A stretch of DNA of 64,000 bases from Janibacter limosus NBRC 16128 (GCF_001570985.1 NZ_BCSS01000014.1:18795-82794), one strand, 5' to 3'. Counted from the first letter of the stretch, positions 37,387-49,337 are shown. Translations and numbers: made by a program. Notes: generated by a model from the sequence alone, not told the origin.

Positions 37387-38661
37387 ATGCCGACCCGACC
37401 TCGTCACCTGACCCGCGCCGCCGCCGGCTTGGCCGTCCTCGCCCTCGTCGGGTGCGGCTCGGACTCCCCTGACGGACCGACCACCTCCAGCAGTGCCAGC
37501 TCCTCGACCTCCACGAGCGCCTCCAGCTCCTCCCCGGCGTCGTCATCGACAGCCTCCTCGAGCACCACACGCACCTCCTCCTCGACGTCGAGCTCCACCG
37601 CAGCCGGGCCCAGGGCCAGCGCGTGCGTCACGCAGATCCGCGAAGCCATGACTCCCACGCAGCAGGCCGGCCAGCTGCTCATGGCCGCCATGCAGCCGGG
37701 CTCCCCAGCCGGCCTCGACACCGCGATCTCCGAGCAGGGCCTCGGATCGATGCTCTATCTCGGCGGCTGGCAGGACTCCTCCACCGTCGCGGCTGCGAGC
37801 AGCCACCTGCAGGAGGTCTCCCCGACGGTCAAGGGCACCAAGGTCGGGATGCTCGTCTCCGCGGACCAGGAGGGGGGCGAGGTCCAGCAGCTGACCGGGT
37901 CCGGCTTCACCCCCTTGCCCTCCGGCCTCGAGCAGGCCCAGGACCCGAGCCTGCGGGCCTCCGCCAAGGCATGGGGCAGCGAGCTCAAGCAGGCCGGCGT
38001 CAACGTCAACCTCGCGCCTGTCGCCGACACGGTGCCCACCGACATCGGCCGTGCCAACGAGCCGATCGGCAAGTGGAGCCGCCAGTACGGCTCCACACCG
38101 GCCGCCGCGGGCAAGGGAGCTCTCGCCTTCGCGCAGGGCATGCAGGACGCCGGCGTCGAGCCGACGGTCAAGCACTTCCCCGGCATCGGCCGGATCACGG
38201 GCAACACCGACCTCACGGCCACGGGCATCAGCGACACGGTGGCGACGACCTCGGACCCCCACCTCGCCCCCTTCGCCCAGAACATCGAGGGCGGGACCCG
38301 GATCGTCATGGTCGGCTCGGCCCACTACCCGAAGATCGACGGCGAGACGCCGGCGCTGTTCTCCACCAAGATCGTGACCGGCATGCTGCGCAAGGACATG
38401 GGCTTCGACGGGGTCGCCATCACGGATGACGTCGGCGCTGCCAAGGCCGTCGCCGCGACGCCGGTCGGTGAGCGCGCGACGAAGTTCATCGCCGCCGGCG
38501 GTGACATCGTGCTCACCGCTGACCCCGCGCAGGTGCCCACGATGGTCACCGCCATCCAGACCAGGGCGAAGGGAGACCCCGCCTTCGCCAAGCAGGTCAC
38601 CGCCTCGGTGACCCGGGTTCTCACCCTCAAGGAGGACATGGGCCTGCTGCGCTGCGGCTGA
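37387..38661 (+). CDS. LpqI-like lipoprotein, GH3 beta-N-acetylhexosaminidase
   Basis: A 424-residue lipoprotein. Lipobox LALVGC directs lipidation of the Cys near residue 21. A Ser/Thr-rich linker of about 45 residues precedes the GH3 domain. The substrate region KHFPGIGRITGNTD corresponds to NagZ's KHFPGHG...DSH, but the catalytic Asp-x-His dyad His is not visible (NTDLTATG). The nucleophile is probably the Asp in VAITDDVGAA. M. tuberculosis LpqI is the nearest named protein. Probably trims peptidoglycan outside the membrane. Confidence 0.85.
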   Translation: MPTRPRHLTRAAAGLAVLALVGCGSDSPDGPTTSSSASSSTSTSASSSSPASSSTASSSTTRTSSSTSSSTAAGPRASACVTQIREAMTPTQQAGQLLMAAMQPGSPAGLDTAISEQGLGSMLYLGGWQDSSTVAAASSHLQEVSPTVKGTKVGMLVSADQEGGEVQQLTGSGFTPLPSGLEQAQDPSLRASAKAWGSELKQAGVNVNLAPVADTVPTDIGRANEPIGKWSRQYGSTPAAAGKGALAFAQGMQDAGVEPTVKHFPGIGRITGNTDLTATGISDTVATTSDPHLAPFAQNIEGGTRIVMVGSAHYPKIDGETPALFSTKIVTGMLRKDMGFDGVAITDDVGAAKAVAATPVGERATKFIAAGGDIVLTADPAQVPTMVTAIQTRAKGDPAFAKQVTASVTRVLTLKEDMGLLRCG

Positions 38662-38678
38662 GGCCGCCCTGCGTCGCG

Positions 38679-39754
<1,076 letters not shown>

Positions 39755-39758
<4 letters not shown>

Positions 39759-40234
39759 GCTGCATCCTTCGTCGTCAGGTCGAGGGCGAGGACGAGCGCG
39801 TCGACCCCGCCCGGGTAGTAGCCGCGACGGGTCTGCACCAGCGTGAAACCGCGTGCGGCGTAGAGGCCGCGGGCCGCGGCATTGTCCTCACGAACCTCGA
39901 GGAGCAGTCGCTCCGCCCCAGCGGCACGGGACCGGGTGACGAGCTCGTCGAGCAGTCGGCGCCCCAGGCCGGTGCGTCGCGTGCGGGGCAGGGTCGCGAT
40001 CGTCATGACATCGCTGACGTCGCCGCCGTGGTCGAGCCCGGCGTAGCCGGCGATCCCCTCGGCGTCCTCGGCCAGGAGGTACTCCCGGCGCGGCCGGCCC
40101 GCGAGCTCACCCCACCAGGACTGCACGGACCACGCCTCGCTGCCGAAGAGCTCGCTCTCGTGGTCCGCGAGCTCGGCAAGGTCCTGCCACCGCACCTCAC
40201 GCAGGGCGAAGGGGGTCCCCGTCACCGCGGTCAC
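39755..40234 (-). CDS. rimI: Ribosomal protein alanine acetyltransferase RimI-type
   Basis: A 159-residue GNAT enzyme that acetylates N-terminal residues of ribosomal protein S18. The acetyl-CoA loop is [15 protein letters not shown] and the C-terminal segment is [17 protein letters not shown], a typical RimI ending. It overlaps tsaD and tsaB by 4 bp each, as usual in the actinobacterial tsaB-rimI-tsaD cluster. Confidence 0.93.
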
Positions 40235-40989
40235 TGGGGCGCCTCCCCATCGCGCGCGCCGCGCTCCGCCGCGCGTCGCAGGTCGCGCTGCTGCTGGCGG
40301 GGCGAGGGCCCCCGCGAGGACTTGGGCTTGGGTGCGCTCGCCACGGCATCAGGCCGGCGCAGGTACAGCGGCTCGATCGGCATGTCCTCACCGGCCGCGA
40401 TGCGTGCGGCTGCGATGCCGGCGAGGACTCCCGCGTCGACGTCGAGGAGATCGGTGCCGCCCGGAGCCAACGCATGGGGCAGCAGGTCGGGATAGAGGTC
40501 GGGGCCACGGCCGACGGTGGGCAGCGCGCGGACCTCATCGGGCAGGTCGGCCGGCCTGGTCACCGTGGGCTCGTCGAGCGCCTCGAACTCCCCTGCGGTA
40601 CAACGGTATCGGGCCCAGTAGACCTCCTTGCGCCGGGCATCGGTGGCCACGAGCAGGTCGCCCTCATGGCCCAGCCGCGCGGCGGCCGCGGCCAGCGCGT
40701 CGAGGGAGCAGACGCCATGGACGGCGATCCCTCGGGCGTGGGCAAAGGTCTGCGCCGTCACCAGCCCGACGCGCAGCCCGGTGAAGGGCCCGGGGCCCGT
40801 CCCGACGGCGACGTGCGTGATCTCCTCGGGGGTCGTGCGCGCTGCGGCCAGGACCTCAAGGATCAGGGGGGCGAGCAGCTCGGTGTGTCGTCGCGCGTCG
40901 ATCGTGGAGCGGGTCGCGAGGACCGCTTGACCGTCATGGACAGCGACCGTGATCGCTGATGTCGCGGTGTCCATCGCGAGGACCCTCAT
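40231..40989 (-). CDS. tsaB: tRNA threonylcarbamoyladenosine biosynthesis protein TsaB
   Basis: A 252-residue ASKHA-fold partner of TsaD in t6A synthesis. N-terminal VLAMDTATSAITVAV and GTGPGPFTGLRVGL are diagnostic. The protein has a C-terminal extension with KPKSSRGPSPRQQQRDLRRA, a basic tail absent from E. coli TsaB. It overlaps rimI and tsaE by 4 bp. Confidence 0.94.
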   Translation of the reverse strand: MRVLAMDTATSAITVAVHDGQAVLATRSTIDARRHTELLAPLILEVLAAARTTPEEITHVAVGTGPGPFTGLRVGLVTAQTFAHARGIAVHGVCSLDALAAAAARLGHEGDLLVATDARRKEVYWARYRCTAGEFEALDEPTVTRPADLPDEVRALPTVGRGPDLYPDLLPHALAPGGTDLLDVDAGVLAGIAAARIAAGEDMPIEPLYLRRPDAVASAPKPKSSRGPSPRQQQRDLRRAAERGARDGEAPQ

Positions 40990-41468
40990 GCTGCTCCTCC
41001 TGTGTCACGCAGTGCCGCCTCGACGTCGGTGCCCTCCCAGCGCGGGCCGACCCCGCGCATGTCGAGGCGTCGTTCCTCGGTCTCGGGATCGGCTGCGAGG
41101 GTCAGCTCGAGACGGTCGTCGGCGAGTCCCTCCGCCAGGCCGGCGCCCCACTCGACGACGGTGACCGCGGCCTCGAGGTCGGCGTCGAGGTCAAGGTCGT
41201 CGAGCTCGGCCGTGCCGCCGAGGCGGTAGGCGTCGACGTGGACAAGCTCCGGTCCTCCGACGAGGGAGGGGTGGACGCGGGAGATGACAAAGGTGGGTGA
41301 GGTGACCGCTCCCCGCACCCCGAGCCCTTCGCCGAGGCCTCGGGTCAGGGTCGTCTTGCCGGCCCCGAGCCCACCGGTCAGCACGACGAGGTCCCCGGCA
41401 CGCAGCAGGCTGGCCAGGCGGTGGCCAAGAGCCATGGTGGCCTCGGCGTCAGGCAGGAGGAGGCTCAC
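40986..41468 (-). CDS. tsaE: tRNA threonylcarbamoyladenosine biosynthesis ATPase TsaE
   Basis: A 160-residue ATPase of the t6A complex. The P-loop is GGLGAGKTTLTRG and a later VTSPTFVISRVH carries the conserved Thr; ELVHVDAYRLGG is Walker B-like. GTG 41468 overlaps the stop of the upstream hydrolase gene (GTGA). The reading frame continues to 41909 but that part is antisense to the hydrolase gene. TsaC is not in the window. Confidence 0.94.
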   Translation of the reverse strand: MSLLLPDAEATMALGHRLASLLRAGDLVVLTGGLGAGKTTLTRGLGEGLGVRGAVTSPTFVISRVHPSLVGGPELVHVDAYRLGGTAELDDLDLDADLEAAVTVVEWGAGLAEGLADDRLELTLAADPETEERRLDMRGVGPRWEGTDVEAALRDTGGAA

Positions 41469-42610
41469 GCAGAGCGCCCCCGGACCGCTGCCTTGGCCCG
41501 CTCTGCGTCCGTCTCCGCATCGACCCCGCGGGGCCGTTCGAGCAGCCCGAAGATCGCCTCGGTGACCGGACCGGGTCGTTCCAGCTGGAGCAGGTGCCCG
41601 ACCCCCGGGATGACGATGTGCTCGGCCGCGGGGAGCGCCTCGGCGAGACGCTCGCTGTGCTCGGGCGGCGTGAGGAGGTCCTTGGACCCCGCCACGATGA
41701 GCACGGGTGTCTCGACGAGGCCCGGCAGGGTCTCGCGCACGTCGAGCTCGTCGAGCTCGGGCAGGAAGGCACCGATGGCATCCAGCCGGGTGCCGAAGAC
41801 CATCGTCGCGACGGCGCGCAACATCTCCTTGGGCATCTCGGTGCCGAACGCGTACTTCTGCACGAAGTGGTTTTCCACCGCGCGCCCGGCCGCGCGCAGG
41901 CTGCCCCACACTCCCTCGCGCTGGCCCAGGCCCCCGAGGAACCCCGGACCGAGCTTGGCGATGATGCGGTCGAACATCGCGCCGAGACCCAGCTGGACGA
42001 GGCTGTCGCCCCCGGCGCTCGTGGCGATGAGCGCCGCTCCGGTGACGCGGTCACGCGTGAGCTCCGGGTAGCGCCCGGCGAAGCTCATGATCGTCATGCC
42101 GCCCATCGAGTGCCCGACGAGGACGAGGTCGCCCTCGGGTGTCGTGGCGTCGATGACCGCCCGCAGGTCCTTGCCGAGCTGGTCGATGGTGCAGTTGGCG
42201 AGGTCCCCGACCTCGGAGATCCCGTGGTTTCGCTGGTCATAGCTGACGACCCGGTAGCCGGCGTCGACGAGCGCCCGGCGCTGGTGGACCCAGGAGCTGA
42301 GGTTGAGCACGAAGCCGTGGACGAGCACGACGGTCGGGCCGCGCTGCGAGCTCCAGTCGTCGGGCTCGTCGATCTCGGCGTGCAGGACGAGCCCGTCGCT
42401 GGCTCGTACCGCCACCATCTTGTCCGTGGCGAAGGGGAAGACGTGCACCCTGTCACGAGCCGTGACGGCGTAGGCACGGGAGCGACGGGCAGCGGACCTA
42501 CCGGCCAGGCCCGCACCGGCGATGGCGACCCCGCCCACGGCCGCAGCCGCCAGACCGAGTCCGGCGGCGGCTCCTCGGCCGATCCCCTTGCCCTTGTGCT
42601 GCTCGCCCAT
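41465..42610 (-). CDS. Alpha/beta hydrolase
   Basis: A 381-residue alpha/beta hydrolase. The N-terminal 30 residues contain an Ala/Gly-rich membrane-like segment (GAAAGLGLAAAAVGGVAIAG). The oxyanion-hole HG is in LVHGFVL and the nucleophile in LVGHSMGGMT; the catalytic His is in IPGVGHLLQL. Substrate is unknown; the position between alr and the tsa genes is conserved in actinobacteria. It overlaps both neighbours (TGATG with alr, GTGA with tsaE). Confidence 0.88.
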   Translation of the reverse strand: MGEQHKGKGIGRGAAAGLGLAAAAVGGVAIAGAGLAGRSAARRSRAYAVTARDRVHVFPFATDKMVAVRASDGLVLHAEIDEPDDWSSQRGPTVVLVHGFVLNLSSWVHQRRALVDAGYRVVSYDQRNHGISEVGDLANCTIDQLGKDLRAVIDATTPEGDLVLVGHSMGGMTIMSFAGRYPELTRDRVTGAALIATSAGGDSLVQLGLGAMFDRIIAKLGPGFLGGLGQREGVWGSLRAAGRAVENHFVQKYAFGTEMPKEMLRAVATMVFGTRLDAIGAFLPELDELDVRETLPGLVETPVLIVAGSKDLLTPPEHSERLAEALPAAEHIVIPGVGHLLQLERPGPVTEAIFGLLERPRGVDAETDAERAKAAVRGRSA

Positions 42611-43818
42611 CAGGAGCCTTCCAGGTAGCGGCGCGGGACGCGGGGCCCGAGCCGGGTGACGATCTCGTAGTTGATGGTGTCGATGGCCGTGGCCCAGTCC
42701 TGGGCGGTCGGCTCACCATCCGCCTCGCGCCCGATGAGGACGACCTCGTCGCCAGCCTGCGCCGGACTGTCCGCTCCGAGGTCGAGGACCATCTGGTCCA
42801 TGCAGACCCGCCCGGCGACCGTGTACCCGCGTCCGTGCACCTGCATGGGTCCGACATTGGATGCATGCCGCGGGATGCCGTCGGCGTACCCGAGGGGCAC
42901 GAGGCCCAGACGCGTCGCCTCCGGCGTCGTGTAGAGGTGGGCATAGGAGATGCCCTGCCCGGCCGGGCAGTCCTTGACCGCGATGAGGCGGGCGGTCACC
43001 CGCATCGCCTCGCGCAGACCGAAGTGGGCGGGCCCACCGATGTCGGGCACGGGGCTCAGCCCGTAGATCGCGACGCCGGGCCGGACCATGTCGAAGTGGG
43101 CCGACGGGTTGGTCAGGGTCGCTGCCGAGTTGGACAGGTGGCGCAGGCGGGGTCGCAGACCGGCTCGCTCGGCGTCTGCCACCATCGCGACGAAGGTCTC
43201 CTGCTGCGCCCGGACCGTCGGATGGTCCGGCGAGTCCGCATAGGCGAAGTGGGAGAAGATCCCCTCGACGTCGATGACGTCCTCGGCCTGCAGCCGGGCC
43301 GCGTCCACGAACATCCCGGCGAGGTCCTCCCGCCATGCCCCACCCCGCCCGAGGCCGGTGTCGACCTTGAGGTGGATGCGCGCCGTCATACCGGTCTCCC
43401 GAGCAGCGGCGGCGATCTCAGCGAGGGCCCACGGCGCGCCGGCCGACAGGGTCAGATCGGCGCGGATGGCAGCGGCCAGGTCCGCACCCGGGGCGAAGAG
43501 CCACGTGAGGATCGGCGCTGTCACACCGGCGGCGCGTGCGGCGAGGGCCTCGGTCAGCTGCGCGACCGCGAGATGGGTGGCGCCACCGGCGAGGGCGGCA
43601 CCGGCGACGGGCACGAGACCGTGGCCGTAGGCGTCGCCCTTGATGACGGCCATGACCTCGGCGTCGCCGGCGCGGCGGGAGAGCTCGGCGACGTTGTCCG
43701 AGATGGCGCTCAGGTCGATGTCTGCCCATGCGGACAGGCCGACCGTCGAGGCCCCCGTCGGCAGAAGCGACGGGGTTGCGGCGGAGGGCAGGGCTGGGTG
43801 CGGGTTCGAGATGTCCAT
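42610..43818 (-). CDS. alr: Alanine racemase
   Basis: PLP enzyme making D-alanine for peptidoglycan. The 402-residue protein has the PLP lysine in AVIKGDAYGHGL and the signature RPGVAIYGLSP, with GRVCMDQMVLDLG near the C-terminal beta domain. An N-terminal extension of about 28 residues (NPHPALPSAATPSLLP) is not typical. ATG 43818 is given. A TTG 6 nt further upstream (43824) sits 7 nt from a TAGACT box and could be the leaderless start. First gene of the run to tsaD. Confidence 0.95.
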   Translation of the reverse strand: MDISNPHPALPSAATPSLLPTGASTVGLSAWADIDLSAISDNVAELSRRAGDAEVMAVIKGDAYGHGLVPVAGAALAGGATHLAVAQLTEALAARAAGVTAPILTWLFAPGADLAAAIRADLTLSAGAPWALAEIAAAARETGMTARIHLKVDTGLGRGGAWREDLAGMFVDAARLQAEDVIDVEGIFSHFAYADSPDHPTVRAQQETFVAMVADAERAGLRPRLRHLSNSAATLTNPSAHFDMVRPGVAIYGLSPVPDIGGPAHFGLREAMRVTARLIAVKDCPAGQGISYAHLYTTPEATRLGLVPLGYADGIPRHASNVGPMQVHGRGYTVAGRVCMDQMVLDLGADSPAQAGDEVVLIGREADGEPTAQDWATAIDTINYEIVTRLGPRVPRRYLEGS

Positions 43819-43831
43819 GGTCAAGGCACCG

Positions 43832-43837
43832 AGTCTA
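43832..43837 (-). promoter_or_regulatory. -10 box of alr
   Basis: TAGACT on the minus strand. It is 7 nt from a TTG codon at 43824 and 13 nt from ATG at 43818. Confidence 0.45.
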
Positions 43838-43853
43838 GGACGGCTCTGAGGGG

Positions 43854-43859
43854 CAGACT
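43854..43859 (+). promoter_or_regulatory. Possible leaderless -10 box of the aldo/keto reductase gene
   Basis: CAGACT, 7 nt, ATG at 43867. Confidence 0.3.
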
Positions 43860-43866
43860 GGCAGGC

Positions 43867-44910
43867 ATGACCTACCGCACTGACGACTACCAGGCCGACC
43901 GGACCCGCTACGACTCGACGGACTACCGCCGGTGCGGCCGATCCGGTCTCCTCCTGCCACCGATCTCCCTCGGCCTGTGGCACAACTTCGGCGACGCCGA
44001 GCCGCTCGAGACGCAGCGTGCGGTGCTGCGACGAGCCTTCGACCGTGGCGTGACGCACTTCGACCTGGCCAACAACTACGGCCCTCCCTATGGCGCCGCA
44101 GAGCGCAACTTCGGGACGATCTTCGCGCAGGACTTCCGTCCCTACCGCGACGAGCTGATCCTCTCGACCAAGGCCGGCTGGGACATGTGGCCGGGCCCCT
44201 ACGGCCAGGGCGGTGGCTCGCGCAAGTACCTGCTCGCCTCGCTCGACCAGTCGCTGGAGCGGATGGGCGTCGACTACGTCGACATCTTCTACAGCCACCG
44301 CTTCGACCCCGACACCCCGCTCGAGGAGACGATGGGCGCGCTCGACGCGGCCGTACGCTCCGGCAAGGCGCTCTACGTCGGCATCTCCTCCTATGGCCCC
44401 GAGCGCACGCGTGAGGCCCACGCGATCCTGCGCGAGCTGGGCACCCCCCTGCTCATCCACCAGCCGTCGTACTCGATGATCAACCGCTGGATCGAGGACG
44501 AGCTGCTCGATACCGTCGACGAGCTGGGTGTCGGCACGATCGCCTTCACCCCTCTCGCCCAGGGCCTGCTGACCAACAAGTACCTCGGCGGCGTCCCGCA
44601 GGACTCGAGGGCGGCGCGCGAGGGCACCGGCATCGCCGACCAGCTCACCGAGGACAACCTGACGCGCATCCGGGCCCTCGACGGCATCGCCCAGGGGCGC
44701 GGTCAGACCCTCGCCCAGATGGCCCTGGCGTGGATCCTGCGCGACCCGCGGGTCACCTCGGTGCTCGTCGGCGCCCGCACCGTCGAGCAGCTCGACAACA
44801 GCCTCGACGCCCTCGGGTCCACGGACTTCACCGATGACGAGCTGGCCCGCATCGACGCGCACGCGGTCGACGGCGGGGTCAACTGGTGGGCGGAGTCCGC
44901 ACAGGGCTAG
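43867..44910 (+). CDS. Aldo/keto reductase, L-glyceraldehyde-3-phosphate reductase type (YghZ-like)
   Basis: A 347-residue NADPH-dependent aldo/keto reductase. The catalytic tetrad is marked by HFDLANNYGPPYGAAE (D, Y), LILSTKAGWDM (K) and FYSHRFDPDTPLEET (H). The motif YRRCGRSGLLLPPISLGLWHN and the length match the AKR14/YghZ group, which detoxifies L-glyceraldehyde 3-phosphate and methylglyoxal. The gene stands alone, divergent from alr. Confidence 0.9.
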   Translation: MTYRTDDYQADRTRYDSTDYRRCGRSGLLLPPISLGLWHNFGDAEPLETQRAVLRRAFDRGVTHFDLANNYGPPYGAAERNFGTIFAQDFRPYRDELILSTKAGWDMWPGPYGQGGGSRKYLLASLDQSLERMGVDYVDIFYSHRFDPDTPLEETMGALDAAVRSGKALYVGISSYGPERTREAHAILRELGTPLLIHQPSYSMINRWIEDELLDTVDELGVGTIAFTPLAQGLLTNKYLGGVPQDSRAAREGTGIADQLTEDNLTRIRALDGIAQGRGQTLAQMALAWILRDPRVTSVLVGARTVEQLDNSLDALGSTDFTDDELARIDAHAVDGGVNWWAESAQG

Positions 44911-44919
44911 GCCGGCGCC

Positions 44920-44935
44920 CCCGGGACGTCCCGGG
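44920..44935. terminator. Possible terminator after the aldo/keto reductase gene
   Basis: CCCGGGACGTCCCGGG, a perfect 16-bp palindrome 10 nt after the stop. No T-run follows, so support is moderate. Confidence 0.4.
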
Positions 44936-44978
44936 AGCCGCTGCATGGAGATCTCCTCCGACGGACTCGGCGGACGGC

Positions 44979-44984
44979 TAGCCT
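44979..44984 (+). promoter_or_regulatory. Leaderless -10 box of the ACT protein gene
   Basis: TAGCCT, 6 nt, ATG at 44991. Confidence 0.55.
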
Positions 44985-44990
44985 CGATGC

Positions 44991-45548
44991 ATGAGAACCG
45001 TCGTGGTCAGCCTCATCGCAGAGGATCGTCCCGGGCTCGTCGCCGAGCTCGCCCGCACCGTCGCCGAGCAGGGCGGCAACTGGCTGGAGAGCCAGATGGG
45101 ACGGTTGGGCGGCACCTTCGCCGGAGCCGTCTTGGTCGAGCTCGAGGACGATCGCATCGAGGGGCTGTCGGCCGCGGTGCGGGACCTGCCTGACGTCGAC
45201 GTCGTCGAGGTGACGGCCGCGACCACCGCCACGGCCGCGGACGAGGAGATGGACGAGGTCCGGCTGCAGGTCATCGGCCAGGACCAGCCGGGCATCGTGC
45301 GCGATGTGACCGCCGCGCTGGCCGCGCACGGTCTGGGCATCCATGATCTCTACACCTCGATCAGCGATGCGCCGATGAGCGGCGAGCGCCTCTTCGAGGC
45401 GATCGCCGTGGTCGGGGTCGCCACGGACATCGACCTGGCCGGCCTGCGCACGACGCTCGACGAGGTGTCCACGCAGCTGAGCCTGGACATCCAGGTCGAC
45501 GACGGCGAGGAGACCTCCGCCTGGGGCGAGGTGCCCGAGCGGGGCTAG
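44991..45548 (+). CDS. Double ACT-domain protein, GcvR-like
   Basis: A 185-residue protein of two ACT domains: residues about 3-70 (VVSLIAEDRPGLVAELARTV) and 90-165 (VIGQDQPGIVRDVTAALAAHG). This is the arrangement of the glycine-cleavage-system repressor GcvR. In actinobacteria the role is unproven and it may sense an amino acid. Its final 4 bp overlap the convergent nnr gene. Confidence 0.85.
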   Translation: MRTVVVSLIAEDRPGLVAELARTVAEQGGNWLESQMGRLGGTFAGAVLVELEDDRIEGLSAAVRDLPDVDVVEVTAATTATAADEEMDEVRLQVIGQDQPGIVRDVTAALAAHGLGIHDLYTSISDAPMSGERLFEAIAVVGVATDIDLAGLRTTLDEVSTQLSLDIQVDDGEETSAWGEVPERG

Positions 45549-47020
45549 CCCGCGTCGCGCAGCAGCGCGCCGACGGTCCGACCGAGCGCGTGGGCCAGGT
45601 CGAGGGCCCGCACCGGCCCACCGGGGTTGACGACGGCGGCCGCGCGACCGTGGACGAGAGCGGCCACCGATCCCGCGGTCGCCGGCGCCAGGCCGCCAGC
45701 GAGCAGGGCACCCGCCAGCCCCGCCAGCACGTCACCCGAGCCTGCGGTGGCCAGCCAGGTCGGCGCATCGTCCTGGACGTGCACCGGCCCGTCGGCGTCG
45801 ACCACCAGGGTCGTCGACCCCTTGAGCAGGACGGTCGCGCCGGTGAGGCGAGCGAGCATCCGGGCGTGCTCGAGGGGTGATCCCTCGACCTCCTCGCGCG
45901 TCAGCTCGCTCTCGCGACCACGCAGCCGGGTGAGCATGCGAGCGCACTCCCCCGCGTGCGGGGTCAGGAGGGTCGGCGCGGCGCGATGTCCCTCCATGAG
46001 ATCCAGCCCTCCGGCGTCGAGGAGGACCGGCAGGTCCGAGTCGAGGGCCGCTCGGGCGATGGCCAGCTGGGCGTCCGCTCCCTTCGCCGTCGACGTGGTG
46101 TCGAGACCGGGGCCGATGACCCAGGCCTGGACCCGGCCCTCACCGTGCACGGCCTCGGGGACCGCGGCCCGCACGAGCGCTGCGGGGGTGGCGGTGCCGA
46201 TGTAGCGGACCATCCCCACGCCGGAGGTGACCGCGGCCGTCGTCGTGAGGACCGCTGCGCCCGCGTACTCCTCACCACCCGCGACGACACCCAGGACACC
46301 TCGGGAGTACTTGTCGTCACCCGCGGTCGGGACCGGCCACAGGTCCGCGACGTCGTCGGGCGTCACCCGGGTGACCGCGGGCGTCGCACCGGACAGGTCG
46401 AGCCCGATGTCGATGACGGTGAGCAACCCGCACGCCGTCTCCGTCGGCGGCAGCAGGTGCACGGGCTTGGGCGCACCAAAGGTGACGGTCTCGTCCGCGA
46501 AGACCGCGTCGGCGAGCGCCGCACCGCCGTCGACTGGCTGTCCGCTCGGGGTGTCGACGGAGATCACCCACGTCCGGTCACGGATCGCGTCGACCCACGG
46601 ACGGGCGAAGGGAGGGAGTCCGGGCCTCCCTCCGATGCCGGTGATGCCGTCGAGGACGACCTCTGCACGGTGGATCGCCGTGATGGCCTCGCGGCTGTCA
46701 CCGTCGAGCATGACGACGCCGCGGCTGCGGGCCAACTCCGCCGCCTGCGTCTGCACCTCGGAGGCGCTCGTGTCGACGCACACCGCGCTGGAGAGGAAGC
46801 CGCGCTTGGCCAGCCGCGCGATCGCGAAGAGCGTGTCGGCGCCGTTGTTGCCCGGGCCCACGAGCGCGACCACGCTCCGGGCACCTCGCTCACGCATGCG
46901 TCCTGCCGCGATGCGGGCCAGGCCCTGTGCCGCGCGCTGCATCAGCTCGCCGCTCTCGAGGAGCTCGGGCAGGGCCGCTTCGGCCGCACGGATGGTCTCG
47001 ACGGAGTAGCCGGTGATCAT
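45545..47020 (-). CDS. nnr: Bifunctional NAD(P)H-hydrate epimerase / dehydratase
   Basis: Repairs hydrated NAD(P)H. The 491-residue protein joins an N-terminal YjeF_N epimerase (ALVGPGNNGADTLFAIA, residues about 1-210) to a C-terminal ADP-dependent dehydratase of the ribokinase fold. The latter shows TPHAGECARML and ATAGSGDVLAGLAG, with the catalytic Asp in the GSGD motif. ATG 47020 is preferred (TACGGT 6 nt upstream) over the longer frame. Confidence 0.94.
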   Translation of the reverse strand: MITGYSVETIRAAEAALPELLESGELMQRAAQGLARIAAGRMRERGARSVVALVGPGNNGADTLFAIARLAKRGFLSSAVCVDTSASEVQTQAAELARSRGVVMLDGDSREAITAIHRAEVVLDGITGIGGRPGLPPFARPWVDAIRDRTWVISVDTPSGQPVDGGAALADAVFADETVTFGAPKPVHLLPPTETACGLLTVIDIGLDLSGATPAVTRVTPDDVADLWPVPTAGDDKYSRGVLGVVAGGEEYAGAAVLTTTAAVTSGVGMVRYIGTATPAALVRAAVPEAVHGEGRVQAWVIGPGLDTTSTAKGADAQLAIARAALDSDLPVLLDAGGLDLMEGHRAAPTLLTPHAGECARMLTRLRGRESELTREEVEGSPLEHARMLARLTGATVLLKGSTTLVVDADGPVHVQDDAPTWLATAGSGDVLAGLAGALLAGGLAPATAGSVAALVHGRAAAVVNPGGPVRALDLAHALGRTVGALLRDAG

Positions 47021-47026
47021 GATCGG

Positions 47027-47032
47027 ACCGTA
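47027..47032 (-). promoter_or_regulatory. Leaderless -10 box of nnr
   Basis: TACGGT on the minus strand, 6 nt from ATG at 47020. Confidence 0.5.
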
Positions 47033-47073
47033 CCGCGGCCCCGCGCACCCGACCCCGTCGGTGACGCCGGACG

Positions 47074-47427
47074 TCAGGCGGACTCGGCGACGACGAAGGC
47101 CGTCGCGATGCCCCCGTCGTGGCTGAGCGAGATGTGCAGCCGCGCCACGCCCATCAACTCCGCCCGGGCCGCGACGGTCCCCGAGATGACCAGGAGCGGC
47201 TGACCGTGCTCGCCGTTGGTCACCTCGACGCCCTGCCACGGCAGGTCGCCGGGCGTGCACAGCGCCTTGCCCACGGCCTCCTTGGCAGCAAACCGTGCCG
47301 CCAGCGAGTGCAGCGGCAGGTCACGCTCGCTGGACGTGAAGACGCGGTCCCGCAGGGCGGGGGTGCGGTCGAGCCGCTCCCCCAGCCGCGCGATGTCGAC
47401 GACGTCGATGCCGACCCCGACGATCAT
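47074..47427 (-). CDS. acpS: Holo-[acyl-carrier-protein] synthase
   Basis: Transfers phosphopantetheine from CoA to ACP. The 117-residue protein has the Mg2+-binding VGVGIDVVDIARL and FAAKEAVGKAL motifs and ends ISLSHDGGIATAFVV. ATG 47427 is the standard start; the frame extends further but overlaps glmS. The start lies 4 bp from the glmS stop codon, so the two may be cotranscribed. Confidence 0.95.
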   Translation of the reverse strand: MIVGVGIDVVDIARLGERLDRTPALRDRVFTSSERDLPLHSLAARFAAKEAVGKALCTPGDLPWQGVEVTNGEHGQPLLVISGTVAARAELMGVARLHISLSHDGGIATAFVVAESA

Positions 47428-47431
47428 CGGA

Positions 47432-49291
<1,860 letters not shown>

Positions 49292-49298
49292 GAGCGAC

Positions 49299-49304
49299 AG
49301 GCTA
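49299..49304 (-). promoter_or_regulatory. Leaderless -10 box of glmS
   Basis: TAGCCT on the minus strand, 7 nt from ATG at 49291. A divergent coaA promoter lies 33 nt away. Confidence 0.5.
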
Positions 49305-49337
49305 TCCGCCGGATGACCATCTGCTGAAAAGGTGAGA

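Noticed and set aside
40117..40126. AGGACTGCAC inside rimI, a partial match to the 13-mer
   Set aside because: Only 10 bases match, in coding sequence, without a paired arm.
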